Source: Mesobacterium_A sp034670065 (lineage in GTDB: Bacteria > Pseudomonadota > Alphaproteobacteria > Rhodobacterales > Rhodobacteraceae). Taken from it: a stretch of DNA of 64,000 nucleotides. Shown here piece after piece: positions 43,848 through 52,196 of the stretch (position 1 is its first letter; each line of letters opens with the position of its first letter). Location: the NCBI GenBank assembly GCA_034670065.1, contig JAXMOG010000001.1, forward strand, positions 372,001 to 436,000, written 5' to 3'. The notes beneath the pieces were generated by a model that worked only from the letters and a program-made list of their open reading frames with translations, had not been told where the DNA came from and made no database searches. A program made the position numbers and the translations under genes.

Positions 43848-44777
43848 TCAGTCGTGGAATGGTTGGGTCGGGATCCGGCGGCCTAGTGCCAACGCGTCCG
43901 AAACATGCACCATTGGGCGCAGATCAACATCGGAGCTTCCATTGGCCACCAGCTCGGCCATGCGGGCGTAAAGCCGGGGATATTCACCGGACAAGGGCGC
44001 ATCATCATCTGATGCGGTCTCTTGGCCATCAATTGTCATGCGGGCGCCGCCATCGATCAGGCTTAACGTTCCCTGATCTGTTACGGCGTCGATTGTCCAT
44101 GTTTGGGTGCCGTCTTGGCGCCAGTCAAACACGGCCGTCACCTCTGCGCCGTCAGGATGATAAAAGATCAGCTGCGCCGCAATTGGGGTCTGACGATTTG
44201 AGGGCGTTTCCAAAATGGCCGAGGTCAGATGGATATTCACTGGCAGAATCTCTGTCACGATGGACAGGGCATTGATGCCCGGATCAAAGACCCCCATGCC
44301 GCCCGGTTCCCAGATCCATTCCTGACCGGGATGCCAGCGGCGCACATCTTCTTTCCAAGTGACTTGCAAGCTTTGAAGCGTCTTATCCGCCAGCCATGTT
44401 TTGGCCGCGGCAACCTTGTCGGCTTCGCGCGAATGCCATGTGGAAAACAGCGACACACGGTGCTTTTGTGCCAAATCGACCAATGCATGACATTCCGCCA
44501 AAGTCGCGCCGGGCGGTTTTTCCAGCATCACATGGCGGCCTGCCCGGATTGCCTTGGCGGCATATTCAAACCTGGGCGCTGGCGGCAAACACAAAGAGAT
44601 GACACGAATGTCAGAGCGTTCTTCCAGCAACTTGTCGAAATCCGTATAGCTGGGTACGCCCTCAACCGTGCCTTGGCGCGATACAGTTGCGGCCAAAGTC
44701 CAATTCGACGCGGCATTGATCGCAGGAACGTGCTGATCCAGCGCGATTTTGCCGATCCCAACAAGTGCCAGTTCCAT
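43848..44777 (-). CDS. L-arabinose / D-galactose 1-dehydrogenase (Gfo/Idh/MocA family)
   Basis: A 309-residue NAD(P)-dependent oxidoreductase. The N-terminal dinucleotide fold starts MELALVGIGKIALDQHVPAI, followed by HVMLEKPPGATL with the conserved EKP. The central TWKEDVRRWHPGQEWIWEPGGMGVFDPGINALSIV closely resembles Azospirillum L-arabinose 1-dehydrogenase and Pseudomonas galactose dehydrogenase. It oxidises the sugar to a lactone. The start at 44777 shares one base with the stop of the dehydratase gene, so an upstream extension of the frame is rejected. Confidence 0.87.
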   Translation of the reverse strand: MELALVGIGKIALDQHVPAINAASNWTLAATVSRQGTVEGVPSYTDFDKLLEERSDIRVISLCLPPAPRFEYAAKAIRAGRHVMLEKPPGATLAECHALVDLAQKHRVSLFSTWHSREADKVAAAKTWLADKTLQSLQVTWKEDVRRWHPGQEWIWEPGGMGVFDPGINALSIVTEILPVNIHLTSAILETPSNRQTPIAAQLIFYHPDGAEVTAVFDWRQDGTQTWTIDAVTDQGTLSLIDGGARMTIDGQETASDDDAPLSGEYPRLYARMAELVANGSSDVDLRPMVHVSDALALGRRIPTQPFHD

Positions 44778-46543
44778 CAATGTGAATCCTTCCCAACGTC
44801 GGAACCACGACATCCGTTCAGGAAGTCCAGATCCGCACCGGTATCCGCACCTTGGACATGCTGCTGATGCAGCCACGCATAGCCGCTTTCAGGCTGATCC
44901 GGCAGCGGTTTCCAAGCCGCCAAACGGGTTGCCAGCTCTTCATCAGAAATATCCAGATGCAAATGACGGCTTTCAACGTCCAGTTCGATCATATCGCCGT
45001 TTTGAACCACGGCCAGCGGCCCACCAGCGGCGGCTTCTGGTGATGTGTGCAAAACAACGGTGCCATAAGCTGTGCCAGACATGCGCGCATCGGAAATACG
45101 CACCATATCGGTGATGCCTTTCTGAAGCACCTTCGGCGGCAGACCCATGTTGCCAACCTCGGCCATACCAGGGTAGCCCTTGGGGCCGCAATTCTTCAGC
45201 ACCATGACACAGGTTTCATCGATATCCAGATCAGGATCTTCGATCTTGGCTTTGTAATCATCGATGTCTTCAAACACGACCGCCCGGCCCCGGTGTTGCA
45301 GCAAAGCTGGGGTCGCGGCAGACGGTTTCAGCACAGCGCCCTTGGGGGCCAAATTGCCTTTGACCACGACGATACCGCCGGACTGTGTCAGCGCCTTTTC
45401 GGTCGGCAGAATGACGTCTTCGTTGAAGTTGACAACATCCTTGACCTCGTCCCAGATCCCTTGACCGGAAACTGTCAGCGCGTCCTTGTGCAGCAATCCA
45501 CCCTCGCCCAAGCGCTTCAAAACAACGGGCAGACCACCCGCATAGAAGAATTCTTCCATCAGATATTTGCCCGACGGCATCAGGTTAACGATTGTCGGCA
45601 CGTCGCGACCGCAGCGATCCCAGTCTTCCAGTGTCAAATCGATCCCGACACGACCCGCCAATGCCATCAAATGGATCACCGCATTGGTAGAGCCACCGAT
45701 CGCGGCATTGGTCCGAATGGCGTTTTCAAACGCTTGCTTGGTCAACACGTCAGACGGTTTCAGATCATCCTTGGCCATCTGAACGATGCGGCGGCCCGAC
45801 AATTGCGCGATGACGCGGCGACGGCTGTCGACAGCCGGAATGGCTGCGTTGCCAGACAAGGCCATGCCCAGGCTTTCTGCCATCGACGCCATGGTCGACG
45901 CCGTACCCATTGTGTTGCATGTCCCGGTAGAGCGGGACATCGACGCTTCGGCCTCCAGAAACTCATCCTGGGTCATCTCACCGGCTTTCACCGCTTCCGA
46001 GAATTTCCAAAGATGTGTGCCGGACCCGATCTTTTCATTGCGGAAATGCCCGTTCAGCATTGGTCCGCCCGTCACCACGATGGCCGGTAGATCAACAGAG
46101 GCCGCCGCCATCATCAGTGACGGGGTGGTTTTGTCACAGCCCACCATCAGCACACAGCCATCCATTGGCTGTCCGCGGATCGTTTCCTCAACCGACAGGG
46201 CGGCCAAATTGCGAAACATCATGGCCGAAGGGCGAAAGGTGTTTTCCGACGCTGAAAAGACCGGAACTTCCACCGGGAAGCCGCCTGCCTCCCAGATACC
46301 GGCTTTGATCTTTTCGGCCAGCTCCTTCATATGGATGCCGTTGCATGGCGTCAGCTCGGACCAAGTGTTCAGGATGCCGATAATCGGGCGTCCATCAAAC
46401 AAATCATGGGGATACCCCTGATTTTTCATCCAGCCACGGTGATAGATCGTGTCGCGGGAATTGCCGCCATACCATTCCTGGCTTCGCAGTTTCCGGGGCC
46501 ATTCCGCTGGAACAAACGGGGTCGGTTTCTTTGTATCGCTCAT
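44777..46543 (-). CDS. L-arabinonate dehydratase (IlvD/Edd family)
   Basis: A 588-residue Fe-S dehydratase. Cluster cysteines are visible in VGCDKTTPS, TGTCNTMGTAST and the earlier LTPCNGIHM. Lys in the DKTTPS region and Ser near SDARMSGTAYG complete the usual site. It belongs to the sugar-acid dehydratase branch rather than to the amino acid-making IlvD, judged from GGNSRDTIYHRGWMKNQGYP and the operon. It converts L-arabinonate (or D-fuconate/D-galactonate) to the 2-keto-3-deoxy acid. The gap to the upstream permease gene is only 4 bp. Confidence 0.88.
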   Translation of the reverse strand: MSDTKKPTPFVPAEWPRKLRSQEWYGGNSRDTIYHRGWMKNQGYPHDLFDGRPIIGILNTWSELTPCNGIHMKELAEKIKAGIWEAGGFPVEVPVFSASENTFRPSAMMFRNLAALSVEETIRGQPMDGCVLMVGCDKTTPSLMMAAASVDLPAIVVTGGPMLNGHFRNEKIGSGTHLWKFSEAVKAGEMTQDEFLEAEASMSRSTGTCNTMGTASTMASMAESLGMALSGNAAIPAVDSRRRVIAQLSGRRIVQMAKDDLKPSDVLTKQAFENAIRTNAAIGGSTNAVIHLMALAGRVGIDLTLEDWDRCGRDVPTIVNLMPSGKYLMEEFFYAGGLPVVLKRLGEGGLLHKDALTVSGQGIWDEVKDVVNFNEDVILPTEKALTQSGGIVVVKGNLAPKGAVLKPSAATPALLQHRGRAVVFEDIDDYKAKIEDPDLDIDETCVMVLKNCGPKGYPGMAEVGNMGLPPKVLQKGITDMVRISDARMSGTAYGTVVLHTSPEAAAGGPLAVVQNGDMIELDVESRHLHLDISDEELATRLAAWKPLPDQPESGYAWLHQQHVQGADTGADLDFLNGCRGSDVGKDSH

Positions 46544-46547
46544 CGCC

Positions 46548-47756
46548 TTATCCCTGCTTATTCTTGTTGTAGACATCGAAGAACACGGCGGCGAGTAGCA
46601 CCAGACCTTTGATCACCTGCTGGTAGTCAATTCCGATGCCCATGATGGACATGCCGTTGTTCATCACACCCATAATGAACGCGCCAACCACAGCGCCGAT
46701 GATCTTGCCCGACCCGCCGGACATGGACGCCCCGCCGATGAACACCGCCGCAATCACATCCAGTTCCAGTGCAAAGCCAGCTTTGGGCGTTGCTGTGTTC
46801 AAGCGTGCCGCAAAGATCAGACCCGCCAGCGCTGCCAGAACACCCATGTTCACAAAAGCCAGGAAGGTTAAGCGTTCGGTTTTGATCCCGGATAGTTTGG
46901 CCGCCTTCTCGTTCCCGCCAAGGGCGTAGACACGGCGACCGATCACGGTGCGTTCGGTGATGAAAGCATAGATCAGGATCAGAATTCCCATCGTCACCAC
47001 AACATTCGGCAAACCCCGGAAGGTGGACAGTTTGAACATCAAGAAGATGATCGCGCCGGCAACGATGATGGTCCGGCCCCAAAAGAACGCCTTGGGCTCG
47101 CTGACAATGCCATACGCTGTATCACGGGCGCGTTTCTTGAGCCCCATATAGACGATGGCCGCAGCCGCAATCAGCCCAAGGCCAAAAGACAGCACGTTGA
47201 ATTTGCGAGAACCAAACACTTCGGCCAATGTCTCACCCAGACCAGGGAAGATATCTGGCACAAAACCGGTGGACAGCAACTGGAACGATTTTGGGAACGG
47301 ACCAACCGATTGCCCTTCTAGCAGCCACAGGGACAGGCCCCGGAACACCAACATGCCAGCCAAAGTCACGATGAACGGAGGTATGCGCCAGAAGGCCACG
47401 AAATACCCTTGGGCCCCGCCGATAATACCGCCTGCGATCAGACAGATAATGATCGCCACAAAGACGGGAAAATCGTAATTCACGATCATCACCGCGGCCA
47501 GCGCCCCGATGAACCCCATCACCGACCCGACCGACAGGTCGATGTGTCCGGCGACAATGACGATCAACATCCCCAGCGCCATGATGATAATATAACTGTT
47601 CTGCAAGAACAGGTTCGTGATGTTTACCGGGCGCATCAAAGTGCCGTCGGTCACGATCTGAAAGAAGGCCATGATGGCGATCAGTGCGAACAAAAGCCCG
47701 TAATCCCGCATGTGCGCGGTCAGATAGGCTTTGATCCCTTTATCGTTGGTTGTCAT
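46548..47756 (-). CDS. gguB: sugar ABC transporter permease, GguB/XylH type
   Basis: A 402-residue membrane protein with the multiple-sugar permease features of the BPD_transp_2 family (GHIDLSVGSVMGFIGALAAV, FVTLAGMLVFRGL, RRVYALGGNEKAAKLSGIKTE, FIGGASMSGGSGKIIGAVVGAFIMGVMNNG). Length matches GguB/XylH, which is longer than RbsC. It forms the channel for the ChvE-type binding protein. It lies 14 bp after the ATPase gene. Confidence 0.9.
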   Translation of the reverse strand: MTTNDKGIKAYLTAHMRDYGLLFALIAIMAFFQIVTDGTLMRPVNITNLFLQNSYIIIMALGMLIVIVAGHIDLSVGSVMGFIGALAAVMIVNYDFPVFVAIIICLIAGGIIGGAQGYFVAFWRIPPFIVTLAGMLVFRGLSLWLLEGQSVGPFPKSFQLLSTGFVPDIFPGLGETLAEVFGSRKFNVLSFGLGLIAAAAIVYMGLKKRARDTAYGIVSEPKAFFWGRTIIVAGAIIFLMFKLSTFRGLPNVVVTMGILILIYAFITERTVIGRRVYALGGNEKAAKLSGIKTERLTFLAFVNMGVLAALAGLIFAARLNTATPKAGFALELDVIAAVFIGGASMSGGSGKIIGAVVGAFIMGVMNNGMSIMGIGIDYQQVIKGLVLLAAVFFDVYNKNKQG

Positions 47757-47770
47757 CCCGTCAGGCCCCT

Positions 47771-49288
47771 TTATTCCGTAACTATGAGCGACATGATCCG
47801 CTCTTGGCTGGCGTCTTCGGCGGTCAACTCGCCGACAAACGCGCCCTCATTCATGACGTAGATACGATCACACATGCCCAGCAGTTCGGGCATTTCGGAT
47901 GAGATCATAACCACCCCTTTGCCCTGCGCTGACAGATCATTGATGATCGCGTAGATTTCGTATTTCGCGCCAACGTCGATCCCGCGTGTCGGTTCATCCA
48001 GAATCAGAACTTCGGGCGCTGTGAAAAGCCAGCGGGCCAGCACAACTTTTTGCTGGTTCCCGCCTGACAAGTTGCCCACCTTCTGAAAGACGGTGGGTGT
48101 CCGCGTGCTAAGTGCATCGCGGTATTTTTCAGCCACGCGTGTTTCTTCATTCGCGTTCAAAACCCCGCCGGTGGAGACGTCGCCGAGGTTGGCCAAAGTG
48201 GTATTAAATTGGATCGTTTCATCCAGGATCAGACCCAGACTTTTGCGGTCTTCCGTGACATAAGCCAGCCCTGCATCAATCGCGCGGTTTACCGTGGACA
48301 CGTTGACCGTTTTGCCGTGCAGCTGGACCGTGCCCTGAATGGAGCGTCCATAGGACCGACCAAAGAGCGACATCGCCAATTCTGTGCGCCCTGATCCCAT
48401 CAGCCCGGCAATGCCGACAACTTCACCCGCCCGAACATTGAAGGACACGTCTTTGATAATCTGGCGTTCAGAGTGCTCCGGGTGCCAGACGTTCCAATCT
48501 TTGACTTCCATCAACAGATCGCCAGCGCGCCGTTCCCGGTCAGGATAACGGTCCGACATATCACGTCCAACCATATCGCGGACGATGTCGTCCTCTGACA
48601 AACCAGCCTTGGCATCCAGCGTCGAAACGGACATGCCATCGCGAATAATTGTAACAGTATCAGACACATGCCGAACTTCGTTCAACTTGTGCGAGATGAT
48701 GATGCTGGTCACGCCCTGTTCCTTGAGCTCCAGCATCAAATTCAGCAGTTTCAGGCTGTCGTTTTCCTGAAGTGCCGCGGTCGGCTCATCCAGGATCAGC
48801 AGCTTTACGTCTTTTGAGAGAGCTTTGGCGATTTCCACCAACTGCTGTTTGCCCACACCCAAACTGTCGATCAGGGTGGTCGGTGCTTCTTTCAGCCCGA
48901 CTTTGGCCAGCAGCGCTTCGGTCCGCTGGTTTGCCTCATGCCAGTTGATAACACCGGCAGTGGCCGTTTCATTGCCCAGAAAGATATTCTCGGCGATGGA
49001 CAGTTCAGGAACCAAGGCAAGTTCCTGATGGATAATAATAATTCCGCGGTCTTCGCTATCCCGGATACCTTTGAATTCGGCCAGGCTTCCTTCGTAGTGA
49101 ATTTCGCCATCATAGCTGCCCGCTGGGTATACCCCGGACAAAACCTTCATCAGTGTGGATTTACCGGCGCCGTTTTCACCGCAAATGGCGTGGATTTCGC
49201 CGTCTGCCACCTTCAGGTTCACTTGATCCAGTGCTTTGACACCAGGGAACTCTTTGGTGATGTCCCGCATTTCAAGAAGTGTGGTCAT
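47771..49288 (-). CDS. gguA: sugar ABC transporter ATP-binding protein, GguA/XylG type
   Basis: A 505-residue double ATPase. The first unit has Walker A GENGAGKSTL, LGVGKQQLVEIA and Walker B LLILDEPTAAL. The second unit has a degenerate Walker A (GLMGSGRTEL), signature NLSGGNQQK and Walker B VLILDEPTRGID. This arrangement is normal for monosaccharide importers. It energises uptake of arabinose, galactose or xylose-like sugars. Confidence 0.92.
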   Translation of the reverse strand: MTTLLEMRDITKEFPGVKALDQVNLKVADGEIHAICGENGAGKSTLMKVLSGVYPAGSYDGEIHYEGSLAEFKGIRDSEDRGIIIIHQELALVPELSIAENIFLGNETATAGVINWHEANQRTEALLAKVGLKEAPTTLIDSLGVGKQQLVEIAKALSKDVKLLILDEPTAALQENDSLKLLNLMLELKEQGVTSIIISHKLNEVRHVSDTVTIIRDGMSVSTLDAKAGLSEDDIVRDMVGRDMSDRYPDRERRAGDLLMEVKDWNVWHPEHSERQIIKDVSFNVRAGEVVGIAGLMGSGRTELAMSLFGRSYGRSIQGTVQLHGKTVNVSTVNRAIDAGLAYVTEDRKSLGLILDETIQFNTTLANLGDVSTGGVLNANEETRVAEKYRDALSTRTPTVFQKVGNLSGGNQQKVVLARWLFTAPEVLILDEPTRGIDVGAKYEIYAIINDLSAQGKGVVMISSEMPELLGMCDRIYVMNEGAFVGELTAEDASQERIMSLIVTE

Positions 49289-49360
49289 GGTTTATTCCTT
49301 CTGAAGGCTCACCGAAGCCTCCTGCATCCTAGACCCGATCCGAACCGGGGTGGGACAGTA

Positions 49361-49393
49361 TTGCCCGCCCCCACACAAAGAGGGGCCGGGCAA
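49361..49393 (-). terminator. hairpin between chvE and gguA genes
   Basis: TTGCCCG(G)CCCC and GGGGCGGGCAA form an 11-bp GC-rich stem with one bulge, about 30 bp after the binding-protein stop codon. It probably limits read-through or protects the binding-protein mRNA, as after the other binding-protein genes in this window. Confidence 0.6.
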
Positions 49394-49422
49394 CTGTTCT
49401 ACAGCTTACGAAAAGCAGGTGA

Positions 49423-50475
49423 TTACTTGATCTGGTCCATGGTGTAGTAACCGGAACCGATCAGGATTTCTTCCCAGTTAGAGGCGTCAACGGCGACAGG
49501 CTCCAGCAGATAGGAAGGAACAACTTTAACACCGTTGTCATAGGTCGAAGTGTCGTTGATCTCAGGCTCGCTGCCGCCAAGAACAGCATCTACCATGCCC
49601 ACAGTCACTTTCGCCAATTCGCGCGTGTCTTTGAAGATGGTCGAGTATTGCTCGCCTGCCAGGATCGATTTCACAGATGGCACTTCAGCGTCTTGCCCGG
49701 AAACGATGGGCATTTTCTGATCGCCAGAGCCGTAGCCCACACCTTTGAGCGAGGACAGAATGCCGATGGAAAGGCCATCATATGGCGCCAAAACGCCGTG
49801 CACTTCCTTGTCGGTGTAGTTTGCGGACAGGATGTTATCCATGCGGGCCTGTGCAACAGCACCGTCCCAACGCAGAGTGCCGACTTTGTCCATGCCCATT
49901 TGACCGGACTGAACAACAACATCACCGCTGTCGATCAGCGGCTGCAGTACCGACATAGCGCCATCGTAGAAGAAGTAGGCGTTGTTGTCGTCAGGCGAAC
50001 CGCCAAACAATTCAACATTGTACGGGCCGTCACCAAAGCGTTCTTTCAAACCGCTGACCAAAGAGCTGGCCTGCTGAACGCCGACTTTGAAGTTGTCGAA
50101 TGTGGCATAGTAATCCACGTCACCCGAGTCACGGATCAGGCGGTCATAGGCAATAACCTTCACACCCGCCGCCGCCGCATTTTCCAATGCGTTTGACAGG
50201 GTTGTGCCGTCGATCGCTGCGATAACCAGCGCATCAACACCTTTGGTGATCATGTTTTCGATCTGTGCCAACTGGTTCGGGATGTCGTCTTCTGCATACT
50301 GAAGATCGGCGGTGTAACCGGCCGCTTCCAGTTCTTTCACCATGTTGTCGCCATCCGCGATCCAACGCGCTGAAGACTTGGTCGGCATTGCAATACCGAC
50401 AAGGCCATCCGCGTAAGTCGCCGATGCGATGGCCATGGCCGCGGTAGCCGCGGTCAGAAGGGTCTTGAGTTTCAT
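49423..50475 (-). CDS. chvE: sugar-binding protein, ChvE family
   Basis: A 350-residue periplasmic protein with a signal peptide (MKLKTLLTAATAAMAIASATYADG). The start of the mature part is GLVGIAMPTKSSARWIADGDNM, followed by ITKGVDALVIAAIDGTTLSNAL, AYDRLIRDSGDVDYYATFDN and ELFGGSPDDNNA, all characteristic of ChvE. ChvE binds D-galactose, L-arabinose, D-fucose and related sugars. The start at 50475 has GGGAGG just upstream. It leads the sugar operon. Confidence 0.92.
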   Translation of the reverse strand: MKLKTLLTAATAAMAIASATYADGLVGIAMPTKSSARWIADGDNMVKELEAAGYTADLQYAEDDIPNQLAQIENMITKGVDALVIAAIDGTTLSNALENAAAAGVKVIAYDRLIRDSGDVDYYATFDNFKVGVQQASSLVSGLKERFGDGPYNVELFGGSPDDNNAYFFYDGAMSVLQPLIDSGDVVVQSGQMGMDKVGTLRWDGAVAQARMDNILSANYTDKEVHGVLAPYDGLSIGILSSLKGVGYGSGDQKMPIVSGQDAEVPSVKSILAGEQYSTIFKDTRELAKVTVGMVDAVLGGSEPEINDTSTYDNGVKVVPSYLLEPVAVDASNWEEILIGSGYYTMDQIK

Positions 50476-50606
50476 GTATTCCTCCCAATCAGGCTCGCCG
50501 ACGGTCATTCCGTACGTACGGGCCCCTCATTGTCCGGACCTGATGTCCATGACGACACCATAGGCAAAGGTAACATGCCTGTAAAATTTGATTATTGCCG
50601 CTTTGC

Positions 50607-50622
50607 ATACCACTTTTGTTAT
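50607..50622. promoter_or_regulatory. candidate LysR-type binding site
   Basis: An imperfect dyad, ATACC, 6 bp, GTTAT, lies just upstream of the LysR gene in the divergent region with the chvE operon. It is of the size expected for a LysR recognition site. Support is from position and symmetry only. Confidence 0.3.
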
Positions 50623-50635
50623 GATACGGGAGGCC

Positions 50636-51553
50636 ATGCCCCTTTTACGCCGTACAAAACCAAACCAGCTAAGACTGATCTTAAAGATTGCCGAGGTTGG
50701 TCAGCTGCAAATTGCGGCCGACGCATTGAACCTGTCGCAACCCGCCGCGTCCCGCAGTTTGGGCGAATTGGAAAAATACATTGGTGCACCGTTGTTTGAA
50801 CGGTCGTCAAAAGGGATGGAGCCGACGCCGCTGGGTCATGCTTTTGTTCGGCACGCGCGCGTCATCATGTCAGAATATGCTGGGCTGGACAGCGACATTC
50901 AGCGATTGAAGGGCGGACAGTCCGGCGAGGTACGCATCGGGTCAGTCACCGGTCCAGCGGTCGGCATTTTGATGCCCGCGCTAAGTGCGATCCGGGCCAC
51001 AGCGCCTGACATTGACATCACAATTGAGGTTGGACCGTCTAACGAGCTGGTGCGCGGGTTGGATGAGGGGCGTTTTGACTTCATCTTTGCCCGCATTCCC
51101 CCACAACAAGACAGCCGCGATTTTTTGGTGCATCCAGCCCGGTCTGAAATTGTGCGTCTGATTGTGCGTGACAGTCATCCGTTGGCCGGTGTTCCAATCT
51201 CGTCTTTGCGACAGCTCATCGAGTATGATTGGGTGATACAAGAGCGCGGATCGCCGATACGCCAGGCGGTTGAAGGCGCATTCCATGCGGCGGGCGTGCC
51301 TACGCCAACGCGCGTTATCAACAGCTCTTCGCTTCTGATCGTGCAATCCATGCTGGATCAGGGCAACGCGATTGCCCCTCAATCAAACGAAGTCTCCACA
51401 TTACTGACGGGGGATACGTTTGGCCCGCGTTTAACGCAGCTAGACCTGCAACAACAAATAACCGTTCTTCCCTATTTCATCATTCGAAATCGGTTCCGGG
51501 AACTGCCCGAAGCTGCACGCCAGTTTTATGAAGAAGTGCTGACCCGGCTATAA
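50636..51553 (+). CDS. gbpR: LysR family regulator, GbpR type
   Basis: A 305-residue LysR protein. The winged helix is LRLILKIAEVGQLQIAADALNLSQPAASRSLGELEKYIGAPLFERSSKGMEPTPLG, and the C-terminal effector domain begins at GEVRIGSVTGPA. It resembles GbpR of Agrobacterium and Azospirillum, which is transcribed divergently from chvE and controls it in response to sugars; the same arrangement is seen here. Starts at 50621 and 50588 are also open; 50636 has GGGAGG just upstream. Confidence 0.86.
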   Translation: MPLLRRTKPNQLRLILKIAEVGQLQIAADALNLSQPAASRSLGELEKYIGAPLFERSSKGMEPTPLGHAFVRHARVIMSEYAGLDSDIQRLKGGQSGEVRIGSVTGPAVGILMPALSAIRATAPDIDITIEVGPSNELVRGLDEGRFDFIFARIPPQQDSRDFLVHPARSEIVRLIVRDSHPLAGVPISSLRQLIEYDWVIQERGSPIRQAVEGAFHAAGVPTPTRVINSSSLLIVQSMLDQGNAIAPQSNEVSTLLTGDTFGPRLTQLDLQQQITVLPYFIIRNRFRELPEAARQFYEEVLTRL

Positions 51554-51567
51554 TCGCGGCGCATTAT

Positions 51568-52179
51568 CTACTCCACCAACCCCATCCGCATTGCTGATAC
51601 CAACAACGATGGAGTTGAAGAGACATCCAACTTTCGGGTCAGCGATGCACGGTGGCTTTCCACGGTCTTGGGGCTGATCGATAGTTCCTGTGCAATCGCG
51701 CTTGTCGTCAGGCCCTGTGCCAATGCGTGCAGCACCTGCAATTCGCGGGCAGTCAGATCTGCGCCGGGCGCGGCCTGATCAATAATCGCCTGTGACGCAG
51801 GGTGGACAATAACCGCCCCTTCAATGATCTGGGCGATCGCAGCCTTAAACGTGACCGGGTCGACGGATTTCGGAAACAGGCCATGCACCCCGGACGCTGC
51901 GATTTTCTGAAGAACTGTTGGAGTTTCATTAGCCGTTACGATGACACATCGCGTATCCGGTGCCCAACGTTGTAATTCCAGAAACACCTCCAACCCGGAC
52001 GCTTCTGGCAGTCCGTAGTCCAAAATAGCCACAGCTGGGTGATGTCGTTTGGCCATTGCAATGGCATCCAACCCATTGGCCACGGGTGGCAAGACCGTCC
52101 AGCCTTCGCCAGACAGTGCCGCTTGTATGCCGCCAGCGGTAAAGGCATGATCCTCTGCAATAAGTATTTCGCGCTGCAT
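51568..52179 (-). CDS. response regulator, NarL/FixJ (LuxR) type
   Basis: A 203-residue two-domain regulator. The receiver domain has the acidic pair E9-D10 and the phosphorylation site D54 in AILDYGLPEASG, with the conserved Lys in LFPKSVDP. The C-terminal LuxR helix-turn-helix is LTARELQVLHALAQGLTTSAIAQELSISPKTVESHRA. It is divergent from the histidine kinase gene with only 17 bp between the starts, so the two form a cognate pair sharing a very short control region. Target genes are unknown; the RTX gene after the kinase is one possibility. Confidence 0.92.
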   Translation of the reverse strand: MQREILIAEDHAFTAGGIQAALSGEGWTVLPPVANGLDAIAMAKRHHPAVAILDYGLPEASGLEVFLELQRWAPDTRCVIVTANETPTVLQKIAASGVHGLFPKSVDPVTFKAAIAQIIEGAVIVHPASQAIIDQAAPGADLTARELQVLHALAQGLTTSAIAQELSISPKTVESHRASLTRKLDVSSTPSLLVSAMRMGLVE

Positions 52180-52196
52180 TAGAAGAGTTTAATCCG

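Noticed and set aside
50510..50521. Perfect palindrome CCGTACGTACGG between chvE and gbpR
   Set aside because: Only 12 bp, no second copy seen, and it does not have the usual LysR site form. It may be chance or a restriction-like palindrome.
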